The notes under the pieces are model-generated. The model was not told where the DNA came from. It worked only from the letters and a program-made list of their open reading frames with translations, and made no database searches. Shown one piece after another: positions 38,316 to 46,181 of a stretch of DNA of 64,000 nt. Numbering within the stretch: the stretch's first letter is position 1; each line of letters opens with the position of its first letter. The translations under genes and the position numbers were made by a program. Source of the stretch: Oscillospiraceae bacterium (lineage in GTDB: Bacteria; Bacillota; Clostridia; Oscillospirales; Oscillospiraceae); the NCBI GenBank assembly GCA_009777235.1, contig WRMH01000009.1:1-64000 (forward strand). The letters run 5' to 3'.

Positions 38316-38320
38316 AATGC

Positions 38321-38349
38321 TTGACGTTACGCCCTGCATTTGATAGATT
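38321..38349 (+). promoter_or_regulatory. Promoter of the HPr gene
   Basis: TTGACG and TAGATT are 17 bases apart, with an AT-rich stretch after them. The HPr start lies 43 bases downstream with TAGGAGG before it. Confidence 0.55.
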
Positions 38350-38391
38350 ATATATAGAGCTGTTTAAAACGCCGTAGGAGGAAAAATACCG

Positions 38392-38655
38392 ATGTACGAA
38401 AAAAAAGCCACAATCATGAAACAGGTAGGTCTCCATGCAAGACCGGCCACCTTTCTCATTCAAAAAGCCCATGAGTTTAGAAGCAGTATATGGATAGAAA
38501 AAGATGAGCGCAGGGTCAACGCAAAAAGTCTGCTCGGCGTCCTCTCCCTTGGCGTGGCACAAGGGGCTACCATTAGCATCATCGCGGACGGGCCTGACGA
38601 GAAAGAAGCGGTCGAGACCCTATGCGAGCTTATTGATTCTGACTTTGAAGAGTAA
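38392..38655 (+). CDS. ptsH: HPr-family phosphocarrier protein
   Basis: 87 residues, normal for HPr. The phospho-His is in VGLHARPAT (His15-like) and the regulatory Ser in NAKSLLGVLSLGV (Ser46-like), so it can be both a PTS phosphocarrier and a substrate of HPr kinase. Firmicute Crh lacks the His, so this is HPr rather than Crh. No PTS enzyme is nearby. A strong TAGGAGG ribosome binding site and its own promoter and terminator make it a single-gene unit. Confidence 0.9.
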   Translation: MYEKKATIMKQVGLHARPATFLIQKAHEFRSSIWIEKDERRVNAKSLLGVLSLGVAQGATISIIADGPDEKEAVETLCELIDSDFEE

Positions 38656-38682
38656 ATTTTTGCAACTTGGCACATCGTGACT

Positions 38683-38716
38683 AAAGAGGGGCTGGCCTTT
38701 TGGCAACCCCTCTTTT
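38683..38716. terminator. Bidirectional terminator between HPr and degV
   Basis: AAAGAGGGG pairs with CCCCTCTTT around a G/C-containing inner loop; T-rich DNA follows on the plus strand and the A-rich arm gives a short U run on the minus strand. The flanking genes converge here. Confidence 0.8.
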
Positions 38717-38752
38717 CTTGGCGAAATTTAGATTTTCATCGGCAGGAGGTCA

Positions 38753-39598
38753 TTATGTCCGGCAAAACAAAATGCCCACGCAGACCGGCCCGCAGTGATT
38801 GGAAATGACACAACCTGCCTGACAGGGTATTATTTCCTCAAAATCCTTTAACGACTTTATCTTATCTATAACCATAGAGATAAGGTCGTCTGTCGTGGTT
38901 GGCGGATATGTGACAAAAATCCGCTTTGTGTCAATATCATTTCTATCTTTTAGCCTGTCCTCGACATACTCCAAAATCGTTTTCTCAAAGACACCGCGAT
39001 ATTTCTTTGTGACCTCCATTTTTCCGTCAATGACGCCAATGCAAGGGTTGAGCTTTAGTATGTTTGCGCCAAGGGCGGCAAGGCTTGAGCAACGCCCGCC
39101 CAAGCGAAGATATTTTAGGTTGCCGATAACAAAGCTCGTCTCAACCTTTGGCACAAGAGCTTCGAGCTTTGCGACAATACTCGCGGCGTCCATGCCCGAC
39201 TCAGCCATAACAGCCGCATTATAAACAACGTGGCCGCTTCCGGTAGACAGACTGAGCGAATCCACGATATATACATTGTCAAAATCCTCTGCGGCAATTC
39301 TGGCGCTTTGATTGCACGCGGAAAGGTGACTGCTGATGCTGATATGTACAATTGCATCAAAGTCACTGCTCCACTTTGAAAAATACTCCTGATATTCGCT
39401 GATGTTTATGGCATTGCTGCGGGTTATTCCCTTGCCGCTCTCAACATATTCAAAAATATCACTGACATTGATCTCCTCTCGGTCTTTATACGGCTTTTCA
39501 TCCATTATAATATAAAGCGGAGTAATGCCTATGTCGTATTTGTCAATGATCGTTGCCGGCAGATCGCATGTGCTGTCGGCAGATATTTTAACTCTCAT
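38753..39598 (-). CDS. DegV family protein (fatty-acid binding)
   Basis: 281 residues. The N-terminal ISADSTCDLP and ITPLYII, a THx-type TRSNAINISEY segment, and SLSLSTGSG with the lipid-contacting residues match DegV/FakB. FakB proteins present fatty acids to the kinase FakA for phosphorylation. No fakA is nearby. It follows rpmA by three bases, an unusual operon partner. Confidence 0.88.
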   Translation of the reverse strand: MRVKISADSTCDLPATIIDKYDIGITPLYIIMDEKPYKDREEINVSDIFEYVESGKGITRSNAINISEYQEYFSKWSSDFDAIVHISISSHLSACNQSARIAAEDFDNVYIVDSLSLSTGSGHVVYNAAVMAESGMDAASIVAKLEALVPKVETSFVIGNLKYLRLGGRCSSLAALGANILKLNPCIGVIDGKMEVTKKYRGVFEKTILEYVEDRLKDRNDIDTKRIFVTYPPTTTDDLISMVIDKIKSLKDFEEIIPCQAGCVISNHCGPVCVGILFCRT

Positions 39599-39601
39599 GA
39601 G

Positions 39602-39871
39602 CTATATCTCTCCCGCGTTTTCTTCATAAACACAAACGCGTTTTCTGTCACGCCCAAACGGTTCAAATTTAACACGCCCGCTCTTTTGCGCGTATAAAGT
39701 GTCATCACTGCCTCGTCTGACATTATCGCCGGGATGTATCTTTGTGCCCCGTTGGCGCACCAAAATATTGCCCGCCAAAACAAACTGCCCGTCGGCTCGT
39801 TTTGCCCCAAGTCTTTTTGACTTGCTGTCTCGTCCGTTTTTGGTTGAACCTACACCTTTTTTATGTGCCAT
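39602..39871 (-). CDS. rpmA: 50S ribosomal protein L27
   Basis: 89 residues. The N-terminus is [20 protein letters not shown], directly the mature sequence reaching the peptidyl-transferase centre. Most Firmicute L27 proteins carry an extension of about nine residues removed by the protease Prp. That extension and the prp gene, normally between rplU and rpmA, are both absent; only 90 non-coding bases separate the genes here. Confidence 0.97.
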   Translation of the reverse strand: MAHKKGVGSTKNGRDSKSKRLGAKRADGQFVLAGNILVRQRGTKIHPGDNVRRGSDDTLYAQKSGRVKFEPFGRDRKRVCVYEENAGEI

Positions 39872-39961
39872 AATTATTTCATTCCTTCCTGATTTGGGGA
39901 TTGATAAAAAATCAAAATTGTCATTTGCGGAAATTGACGCTCCCTGTCACAAAAGACTGCC

Positions 39962-40288
39962 TTAACTTTTTGCTGCCTTTTGCGTTATCTTCTCAATCTT
40001 AATCTTTGTATAGGGTTGTCTATGACCTTGTTTTCTGCGATAGCCTTTTTTTGGATGCATCTTGAATACGATTATTTTCTTTGCTTTTCCTGTTTTGACT
40101 ATACCGGCCGTTACCGTCGCTCCCTTGACATACGGGTCGCCGATTTTCGGCTCTTTGTCGTCAAGTATCGCGAGCACTTTGTCAAACACAACCTTACCTT
40201 CTGAAGCCTCGAGCTTTTCAATAAAAATCTCGTCGCCTTCCGTGACCCTGTACTGCTTTCCTCCGGTCACAAAAACTGCATATGCCAT
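39962..40288 (-). CDS. rplU: 50S ribosomal protein L21
   Basis: 108 residues from ATG 40288, preceded by GAGGTG; a GTG two codons earlier overlaps that site. [12 protein letters not shown] at the N-terminus and [19 protein letters not shown] at the C-terminus are family signatures. It binds 23S rRNA. The 90-base leader between the promoter and the start may hold an L21 autoregulatory structure, which I could not fold with confidence. Confidence 0.96.
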   Translation of the reverse strand: MAYAVFVTGGKQYRVTEGDEIFIEKLEASEGKVVFDKVLAILDDKEPKIGDPYVKGATVTAGIVKTGKAKKIIVFKMHPKKGYRRKQGHRQPYTKIKIEKITQKAAKS

Positions 40289-40377
40289 ATTCACACCTCA
40301 AACTTACTGTAAGACTCGCTGTCGTGGGCGGTGCAAGGTTTGCACACTTAAAAAGCCCATATCAAGGCGGCTCGACT

Positions 40378-40406
40378 ATAGTAGCACCGAAATTTTCAAA
40401 AGTCAA
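40378..40406 (-). promoter_or_regulatory. Promoter of rplU-rpmA-degV
   Basis: TTGACT and TACTAT are exactly 17 bases apart on the minus strand. The -35 box overlaps the last codons of recO. The resulting leader is about 83 bases. Confidence 0.7.
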
Positions 40407-41085
40407 GCACTTTTTTATAGTAGTCGAGGGTTTTAAAAGTTCTGTCAAGATGTGTGAGGAGGTAATTTTCCGTTGCCGAGGCCAACTCATTTATACTATT
40501 ATCGCTTAGCTTGAACGAAAACAACTTTTTTGGATTGCATGTCAATATGTATTTTGCGGCCTCAAGAGCTTTCCCGTCAAGCGTCAGGATGCCCTCTTTT
40601 GTCTCAAAGCCGCCCTCTGCCTTCGGTTTTTCCAATATCGGCTCAAAACCCGATATTGCCATTAGCCGCAATTCAAAAACCGGCTTAACGAAATTTGCCG
40701 GTCTCACTTTCTCGCTCAACGCATAGATCGAATTTAACATAAGGGGCAATAGCTGTGTGTTTAAACTGTCTTCATCGGAGATTGCCTCTGTAAGCTCGGC
40801 GATATAAGACGCAAGCGACAGCAATTTTAATTCTTCTCTCAACCCGAGAAACTGCTCTATCGGTTCGGCTTCCTTGAGTGTCCATCGCTCGCCCCGGCGT
40901 GTGAGCGTCATATGCGAGAAAACAAGCAAGCCCGTGCTTACCGCGAGCTTACTGTTCTTGCGGCCGGAGCCATATGCCGACACCGTGAGCTTACCCTCCG
41001 TGCTTGTCAGCACAGTCAGTATCTTTGCGGAATCCTTATATGCAACCTCCCGCAGCACTACGCCTGTCGTGTTTAAATACGTCAC
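40396..41085 (-). CDS. recO: DNA repair protein RecO
   Basis: 229 residues. The N-terminal OB-fold begins TTGVVLREVAYKDSAKILTVLT and has the LTVSAYGSGRKNSKL segment; the helical C-terminal part includes FELRLMAISGFEP, the usual RecO signature. The Cys pairs of zinc-binding RecO proteins are not present. RecO loads RecA on SSB-coated DNA with RecR. It overlaps era by four bases. Confidence 0.9.
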   Translation of the reverse strand: MTYLNTTGVVLREVAYKDSAKILTVLTSTEGKLTVSAYGSGRKNSKLAVSTGLLVFSHMTLTRRGERWTLKEAEPIEQFLGLREELKLLSLASYIAELTEAISDEDSLNTQLLPLMLNSIYALSEKVRPANFVKPVFELRLMAISGFEPILEKPKAEGGFETKEGILTLDGKALEAAKYILTCNPKKLFSFKLSDNSINELASATENYLLTHLDRTFKTLDYYKKVLDF

Positions 41086-41996
41086 TCGATATAACCTAAA
41101 TTCCTCATTGCTTTTGGGCTTTCACGCCAATTCTCTTTAACCTTTATCCATGTCTGCAAAAATATCTTCGCTCCCATAAATTTCTCAATATCCGTCCGGG
41201 CATATTCACCGATTCTCTTTAGCATAGCTCCCTGTTTGCCTATTATAATACCCTTGTGGCTTTTCTTCTCGCAATAAATCACAGCGTCAATATCAATCAT
41301 GGCATTATCGTCTTCACTGTCCCCGCCATACCCGGCGCGTTCGGAAAACTTGGTGATCTCGACCGCTATGCCGTGAGGTATCTCTTTGTCGAGGCATATA
41401 AGCAGTTTTTCGCGAATGATTTCGCCAATTATCTGAATTTCAGGCTGATCTGTTGTCATTTCTCCGCCAAAGAGCTGCGGCCCCGGTTTTGCATATTTTA
41501 AGAGCATCTCCGGCAGCTTTGAGACACCTTCACCCGTTTTTGCGGATATGGGTATTATCGCGTCAAACTCGTAATGATTTGAGTATATGGAGATAATCGG
41601 CAAAAGGCTGTCGTATTTGACCGTGTCTACTTTATTTACGAGAAGGATAACAGGCACTTTTATATTTTTTATATGTTCAAGCAGCATTCTCTCTTGCGTG
41701 CCGACATTATCTATAGGTTCAACCACGAGCATTATGGCGTCAACATCGGCGACGCTTTTCTTAATTACTCCAACCATATAATCGCCTAAGCGTGTCTTCG
41801 GTTTGTGAAATCCGGGCGTATCAAGCAGGACAAATTGCGTGTCGCAATGCGAGAAAACCCCAAAGATTCGGTTGCGCGTCGTCTGCGGCTTTGGCGAAAC
41901 GATCGCGACCTTATCCCCCGTCAATTTGTTTGTGAGGGTTGATTTGCCGACATTTGGCCTGCCGATTATAGCTATCATCGCCGTTTTATTTATCAT
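41082..41996 (-). CDS. era: GTPase Era
   Basis: 304 residues. G1 GRPNVGKST (about 12–20), G3 DTPGFHKPK, G4 VNKVDTVK and G5 PISAKTGEG belong to the GTPase domain. The C-terminal KH domain holds the RNA-binding GIIIGKQGAMLKRIGEYAR motif. Era binds the 3' end of 16S rRNA during 30S maturation. The recO-era-ybeY-phoH block is the usual Firmicute cluster read backwards. Confidence 0.97.
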   Translation of the reverse strand: MINKTAMIAIIGRPNVGKSTLTNKLTGDKVAIVSPKPQTTRNRIFGVFSHCDTQFVLLDTPGFHKPKTRLGDYMVGVIKKSVADVDAIMLVVEPIDNVGTQERMLLEHIKNIKVPVILLVNKVDTVKYDSLLPIISIYSNHYEFDAIIPISAKTGEGVSKLPEMLLKYAKPGPQLFGGEMTTDQPEIQIIGEIIREKLLICLDKEIPHGIAVEITKFSERAGYGGDSEDDNAMIDIDAVIYCEKKSHKGIIIGKQGAMLKRIGEYARTDIEKFMGAKIFLQTWIKVKENWRESPKAMRNLGYIE

Positions 41997-42486
41997 CTGT
42001 AAACCCCATATAGCGCATCAGCGCCAACTCCTTGCTTCGCATTTCCCTGCCGTGATCGTATCCCAAAAGATGCAGCGCGGAATGAATGATCATACGCGTG
42101 GTCTCTTGTTCTATGCTATGCCCGTATCTGCGGGCGTTTCGCTTTATGGTGCTTATGGAAATAACTATGTCGCCAAGCTGCACTGTTTGCGTATCCATAT
42201 CTATATCCAAATTTACGATATTGCTCCATCCGTGCCCGATAAAGTTATGCATCGGAAATGATAAAACATCCGTAGGCTTGTTTACTCCCCTATAGTCATT
42301 GTTGTATTTCTTAATTCCTTCATCGTTTGTAATCAGCACACTGACCGCGCAAGGCATATCAACATGCTCGCTCTTCAATGTCATCAATATAGCTTGCTTG
42401 ATAAGATTTGTGTATATTTTGTCGGTCGGTAAAACGCCTATATGCCGCGCACAAAGCCTGTGCTTTATTTTTTTTATTTCGCTCAT
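41986..42486 (-). CDS. ybeY: Endoribonuclease YbeY
   Basis: 166 residues. The metal-binding motif is HSALHLLGYDH (Hx3Hx5H) near residue 135, and YRGVNKPTDVLSFPM is the other family signature. YbeY is needed for 16S rRNA 3'-end maturation and ribosome quality control. It overlaps era by 11 bases and follows phoH by two bases, so the genes are probably co-translated. Confidence 0.96.
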   Translation of the reverse strand: MSEIKKIKHRLCARHIGVLPTDKIYTNLIKQAILMTLKSEHVDMPCAVSVLITNDEGIKKYNNDYRGVNKPTDVLSFPMHNFIGHGWSNIVNLDIDMDTQTVQLGDIVISISTIKRNARRYGHSIEQETTRMIIHSALHLLGYDHGREMRSKELALMRYMGFTDDK

Positions 42487-42488
42487 GG

Positions 42489-43466
42489 TTATTTCCTTTT
42501 ATCGGCGGTCTGCCGCTTTGCGCTTTTTTTGTCATACGCCTCAACTATCCGGGATACCAGCTCATGGCGCACGACGTCTGATGTATCAAGCCTGCATATT
42601 GCTATATCCTTTACATCGTCAAGTATGCGCATTGCATCACGAAGTCCGCTGGTTTTGTCTGGCGGCAAATCAATTTGCGTTATATCCCCTGTTATGACGA
42701 TTTTTGAGCCAAAGCCAAGCCGGGTAAGGAACATTTTCATTTGCTCCCTTGAAGTATTCTGAGCCTCGTCCAAAATAATGAAAGAATCATCAAGGGTTCT
42801 GCCGCGCATATACGCGAGCGGGGCTATTTCAATGTTTCCTTTTTCCAAATACTTGCTGTATGTCTCGACGCCCATCAGTTCAAAGAGCGCATCGTATAAA
42901 GGCCGCAGATATGGGTCTACCTTGCTTTGCATATCTCCCGGCAAAAATCCAAGCCGCTCCCCGGCTTCAACCGCCGGGCGGGTGAGTATTATTCTGCTTA
43001 TGCTTTTCGCGCGAAAAGCGGCAACGGCGCACGCGACGGCCAAAAATGTTTTACCAGTTCCGGCAGGCCCTATTGACAAGGTCACGGTATTATTCCGGAT
43101 GGCTTCCGTATATCTTGTTTGCCCCAGAGTCTTTGGTTTGATCGGCTTTCCCTTTGCCGTTATACATATCAGATCGCGGTATATTTCATTAAGTTTGCCC
43201 TCATGCCCGTCTTTGACTAAATTCAGTATATATTTTACATTTTGCGTGTCAATCGTCTCGCCTTTTGCCGCAATAACAATAAGCCCGTCTATGACCTTTT
43301 CGGCGCGTCTGATATCCTCATCATCTCCGCATATGCGAAGCTCGGAATTTCTGTCAATTACTTGCACATTCAGTTCGCTTTCAATGAGCTTTAGATTCTC
43401 GTCAAGCGAGCCAAAAACATTTATTATATTCTCTAATTTGTCCGTACTGATTGTTTTCTCGCCCAT
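42489..43466 (-). CDS. phoH: PhoH-like ATPase
   Basis: 325 residues from ATG 43466, which has GGGGAGAGG upstream; a start five codons earlier overlaps this site. Walker A is GPAGTGKTFLA (near residue 135), with ILTRPAVEAGERLGFLPGD and a FIILDEAQNT Walker B. PhoH proteins are RNA-associated ATPases found upstream of ybeY in most Firmicutes. Function in detail is not settled. Confidence 0.94.
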   Translation of the reverse strand: MGEKTISTDKLENIINVFGSLDENLKLIESELNVQVIDRNSELRICGDDEDIRRAEKVIDGLIVIAAKGETIDTQNVKYILNLVKDGHEGKLNEIYRDLICITAKGKPIKPKTLGQTRYTEAIRNNTVTLSIGPAGTGKTFLAVACAVAAFRAKSISRIILTRPAVEAGERLGFLPGDMQSKVDPYLRPLYDALFELMGVETYSKYLEKGNIEIAPLAYMRGRTLDDSFIILDEAQNTSREQMKMFLTRLGFGSKIVITGDITQIDLPPDKTSGLRDAMRILDDVKDIAICRLDTSDVVRHELVSRIVEAYDKKSAKRQTADKRK

Positions 43467-43551
43467 AACCTCTCCCCTCATTATGCAGTTATTATATCAT
43501 ATCTGCATGATATGATGTATCATATTTTTCGGAAAACATGACAGACAGCAG

Positions 43552-43582
43552 GAGGAATTGTTTAATAATTAAACAATTCCTC
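43552..43582. terminator. Hairpin downstream of the trp operon
   Basis: A perfect 14-bp stem (GAGGAATTGTTTAA) with a 3-base loop lies about 90 bases after trpF. No T run follows on the minus strand, so it may be a processing or protection hairpin rather than a classical terminator. A second palindrome, ATATCATatctgcATGATAT, lies close to the phoH 5' end (about 43495–43514). Confidence 0.55.
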
Positions 43583-43672
43583 AAAGCGTTGCAATAAGCG
43601 GGTGCTAATGTGTAAATAACGTAATTTTCAGAAAATCAACAAGTATAGCAAACGCAAATCATGATTCAATTT

Positions 43673-44353
43673 TCAAATACAATTTCGCACCAAGCGCACA
43701 AACGCCTCAATCTTTGCCGCGTCTTTCACGCCGTCCGTTTCCACGCCGCTGCTCACGTCAACGCAATAGGGAGATAGCGTTTTTATGGCTTTGGCGGCGT
43801 TTTGCGCACTAAGCCCTCCTGCCAAAAAATACGGCAATCCCGCGCAGCTTTTCAGCAAATCCCAGTCAAAAGAAACTCCCGTGCCGCCCCTATTCGGCGA
43901 TAATGTGTCAAACAAGAGGTAATCGGCATTTTTTGGCAGCGGCGGCATGGTATCTCCCACACTCACCGCCTTGATGATTTGAAGCGGCGGCCTTTTTTGT
44001 CCGCCTGACCGCACGCTCTTGCCCATCCACTCCCGTCCGTCCGCTCTCCCCTGCTTTCCGTCCGTCCGCTCCCGCAATCCGGCGATATACGCCTCGTCCT
44101 CATCGCCGTGCAACTGTGCCAAATCAATCACTCCGCTTCGGTAAAGGCTCTCAATCAAAGATGCTGTCTCATTGACAAAGACGCCCACGGTTTTGATTCG
44201 CGCGTCTATCCGCGCTTTTAGCTCCGCCGCCGTTTTTATATCCACCCGGCGACGGCTCGGCGCGAAAACAAATCCGATATAATCCGGCAAGGCGCGGTTT
44301 ACGGCACATATATCCTCCGCACTACACAGTCCGCAAATCTTTACCTTGCTCAT
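43673..44353 (-). CDS. trpF: Phosphoribosylanthranilate isomerase
   Basis: 226 residues, about 20 longer than usual. The catalytic Cys is in VKICGLCS at the N-terminus and the catalytic Asp in the DLAQLHGDED region; YFLAGGLSAQN and VDVSSGVETDG close the barrel. A charged insert (about residues 92–120, rich in Arg, Gly and Asp) replaces a short loop. At the DNA level it contains a 14-bp repeat (44033–44046 and 44058–44071), so it likely grew by local duplication. It is the last gene of the trp operon and overlaps trpC by four bases. Confidence 0.93.
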   Translation of the reverse strand: MSKVKICGLCSAEDICAVNRALPDYIGFVFAPSRRRVDIKTAAELKARIDARIKTVGVFVNETASLIESLYRSGVIDLAQLHGDEDEAYIAGLRERTDGKQGRADGREWMGKSVRSGGQKRPPLQIIKAVSVGDTMPPLPKNADYLLFDTLSPNRGGTGVSFDWDLLKSCAGLPYFLAGGLSAQNAAKAIKTLSPYCVDVSSGVETDGVKDAAKIEAFVRLVRNCI

Positions 44354-45120
44354 AGCAAGCTCCTTAGCTCGGCAAGCGCCGCCGTCTTATCCGGCGCGCG
44401 CATCAGCGTTTCGCCGATCAAAACCGCCGAGGCTCCGGCCTCATTTGCCGCCCAAACGTCCTTTGGCGTTTGTATGCCGCTTTCCGAAACAAATAAAACC
44501 TCAGGCGGGATTTTGACCGATAGTCGCTCACAAAGCGATGTATCTACCTTAAAAGTTTTCAGGTCTCTGTTATTGACTCCGATAATCCTCGCTCCGGCGG
44601 CAATCGCCATATCCGCCTCTTTCTCATTATGAATCTCCACAAGGCAAGAAAGTCCAAGCCCGTCGGCTTTTTTGATATATTCGGCAACTTGCGCCCGCGT
44701 CAAAATGGCGCAGATTAGCAAAACCGCGTCCGCGCCGAGCTTTTTTGCCTGCTCTATCTGAAACGGGTCAATAATAAAATCTTTCCTTAGCAGAGGAATA
44801 TCAACAATCTCGCGTATTTGCGAAAGATAGCTGTCGCAGCCTTGAAAAAACTCCGGCTCGGTCAATACCGATATGGCAGAGGCTCCCGCTTTTTCATACG
44901 CTCGCGCAATGTCAAGATGGGGAAAATCCTCCGCAATCACCCCTTTTGACGGCGACGCTTTTTTGACCTCGCAGATAAAGTGAAATCCCGGACGGCGCAG
45001 GGCTTGTTCAAACAAAAACGGCAAACGTGAAGATACAGCCGCGCCCAATTTCGCGCTCCGGCTTTTGTCCCGCGCCACCCGTTTTTTGGTAGCTTCAACG
45101 ATTTTATCAAGAACGGTCAT
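44350..45120 (-). CDS. trpC: Indole-3-glycerol-phosphate synthase
   Basis: 256 residues. FICEVKKASPSKGVI, LTEPEFFQG, LLRKDFIIDPFQI and IIGVNNRDLKTF are the phosphate-binding and catalytic segments of the barrel, including the catalytic Lys and Glu. It decarboxylates and closes CdRP to indole-3-glycerol phosphate. It starts two bases after trpD and overlaps trpF. Confidence 0.97.
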   Translation of the reverse strand: MTVLDKIVEATKKRVARDKSRSAKLGAAVSSRLPFLFEQALRRPGFHFICEVKKASPSKGVIAEDFPHLDIARAYEKAGASAISVLTEPEFFQGCDSYLSQIREIVDIPLLRKDFIIDPFQIEQAKKLGADAVLLICAILTRAQVAEYIKKADGLGLSCLVEIHNEKEADMAIAAGARIIGVNNRDLKTFKVDTSLCERLSVKIPPEVLFVSESGIQTPKDVWAANEAGASAVLIGETLMRAPDKTAALAELRSLL

Positions 45121-45122
45121 AG

Positions 45123-46133
45123 TTACACCTCATTTGAGCGGCTTATAAACTCTTCCAGCTTGCTTTTAGCAGCGCCGCTGTCTATCACATCTTCGGCGGC
45201 CTTTACAGCCTCGCCGATAGAGTCATACTTGCTCGCCACATAGAGCGCGGTGGCGGCGTTTATGACGGCAGCACCGCGCTTTGCCCCCTGCTCTCCGCTC
45301 AATACCGCGCGGAGTATTTGCGCGTTTTCCTCCGGCGTGCCGCCTACAAGCTCGGACTTCTCACACCGCTCAAAGCCGAACTGCTCCGGCGTTATTTCAT
45401 ACGTCCGCACCCAACCGTCTTTAACCTCGCACAACGTCGTGGACGCGCTCATGGATATCTCGTCTATCCCGTCGTTTCCATGCACCACCATCGCGTTTTT
45501 CACGCCGAGATTCATCAAAACCTTTGCGAGGGGTTCTACCAATTCCCTGTCATAAACCCCCATCAGCTCCATGTTTGCCCCGGCGGGATTTGTGAGCGGC
45601 CCGAGTATATTAAAAACGGTCCGTATGCCAAGCTCCTTTCGCACCGGCGCAACATATTTCATGGCTATATGATAGTTTTGCGCGAACAGAAAACAGATAC
45701 CGATGCTATGAAGAAGCTCGGCGCTCTTTTCGGGCGCGATATGAATATTCACGCCAAGCGACTCGAGCACATCCGCCGCGCCGCATTTGCTTGACGCGCC
45801 CCTGTTTCCATGCTTTGCCACAGCAACTCCCGCCGCCGCCGCGATAATCGCCGCGGTTGTGGAAATATTAAACGTATTGGAGTGGTCGCCGCCGGTTCCG
45901 ACAATTTCCAGCGCGTCCACATTGTGCAAGAGCCGCACGCAATGAGAGCGCATCCCAAACGCGGACGCGGTGATTTCGTCGGTGGTTTCCCCTTTTAGGC
46001 TGAGCGCGGTGAGATACGCGCTCATTTGCACGGGAGTAGCTTCTCCCGTCATGATCTCGTGCATGACCGCCTCCGCGGTTTCGTAAGATAAATCCTGCTT
46101 CTTTGACAGGGATATAATTGCTTCTCGTATCAT
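45123..46133 (-). CDS. trpD: Anthranilate phosphoribosyltransferase
   Basis: 336 residues. The PRPP-binding motif EIVGTGGDHSNTFNIST (about residue 78) and KHGNRGASSKCGAADVLE are intact, as are NILGPLTNPA and the DEIS segment. It joins anthranilate to PRPP, so the pathway here starts from anthranilate. It is not fused to a TrpG glutaminase domain. It follows the permease gene by 48 bases. Confidence 0.97.
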   Translation of the reverse strand: MIREAIISLSKKQDLSYETAEAVMHEIMTGEATPVQMSAYLTALSLKGETTDEITASAFGMRSHCVRLLHNVDALEIVGTGGDHSNTFNISTTAAIIAAAAGVAVAKHGNRGASSKCGAADVLESLGVNIHIAPEKSAELLHSIGICFLFAQNYHIAMKYVAPVRKELGIRTVFNILGPLTNPAGANMELMGVYDRELVEPLAKVLMNLGVKNAMVVHGNDGIDEISMSASTTLCEVKDGWVRTYEITPEQFGFERCEKSELVGGTPEENAQILRAVLSGEQGAKRGAAVINAATALYVASKYDSIGEAVKAAEDVIDSGAAKSKLEEFISRSNEV

Positions 46134-46181
46134 GGTTTGTTTCTCCTAATTTCTAATTCATAATGTATAATTGTCCGGCGG

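Noticed and set aside
38392..38655. Crh (catabolite repression HPr)
   Set aside because: The phospho-His in GLHARPAT is present; Crh lacks it.
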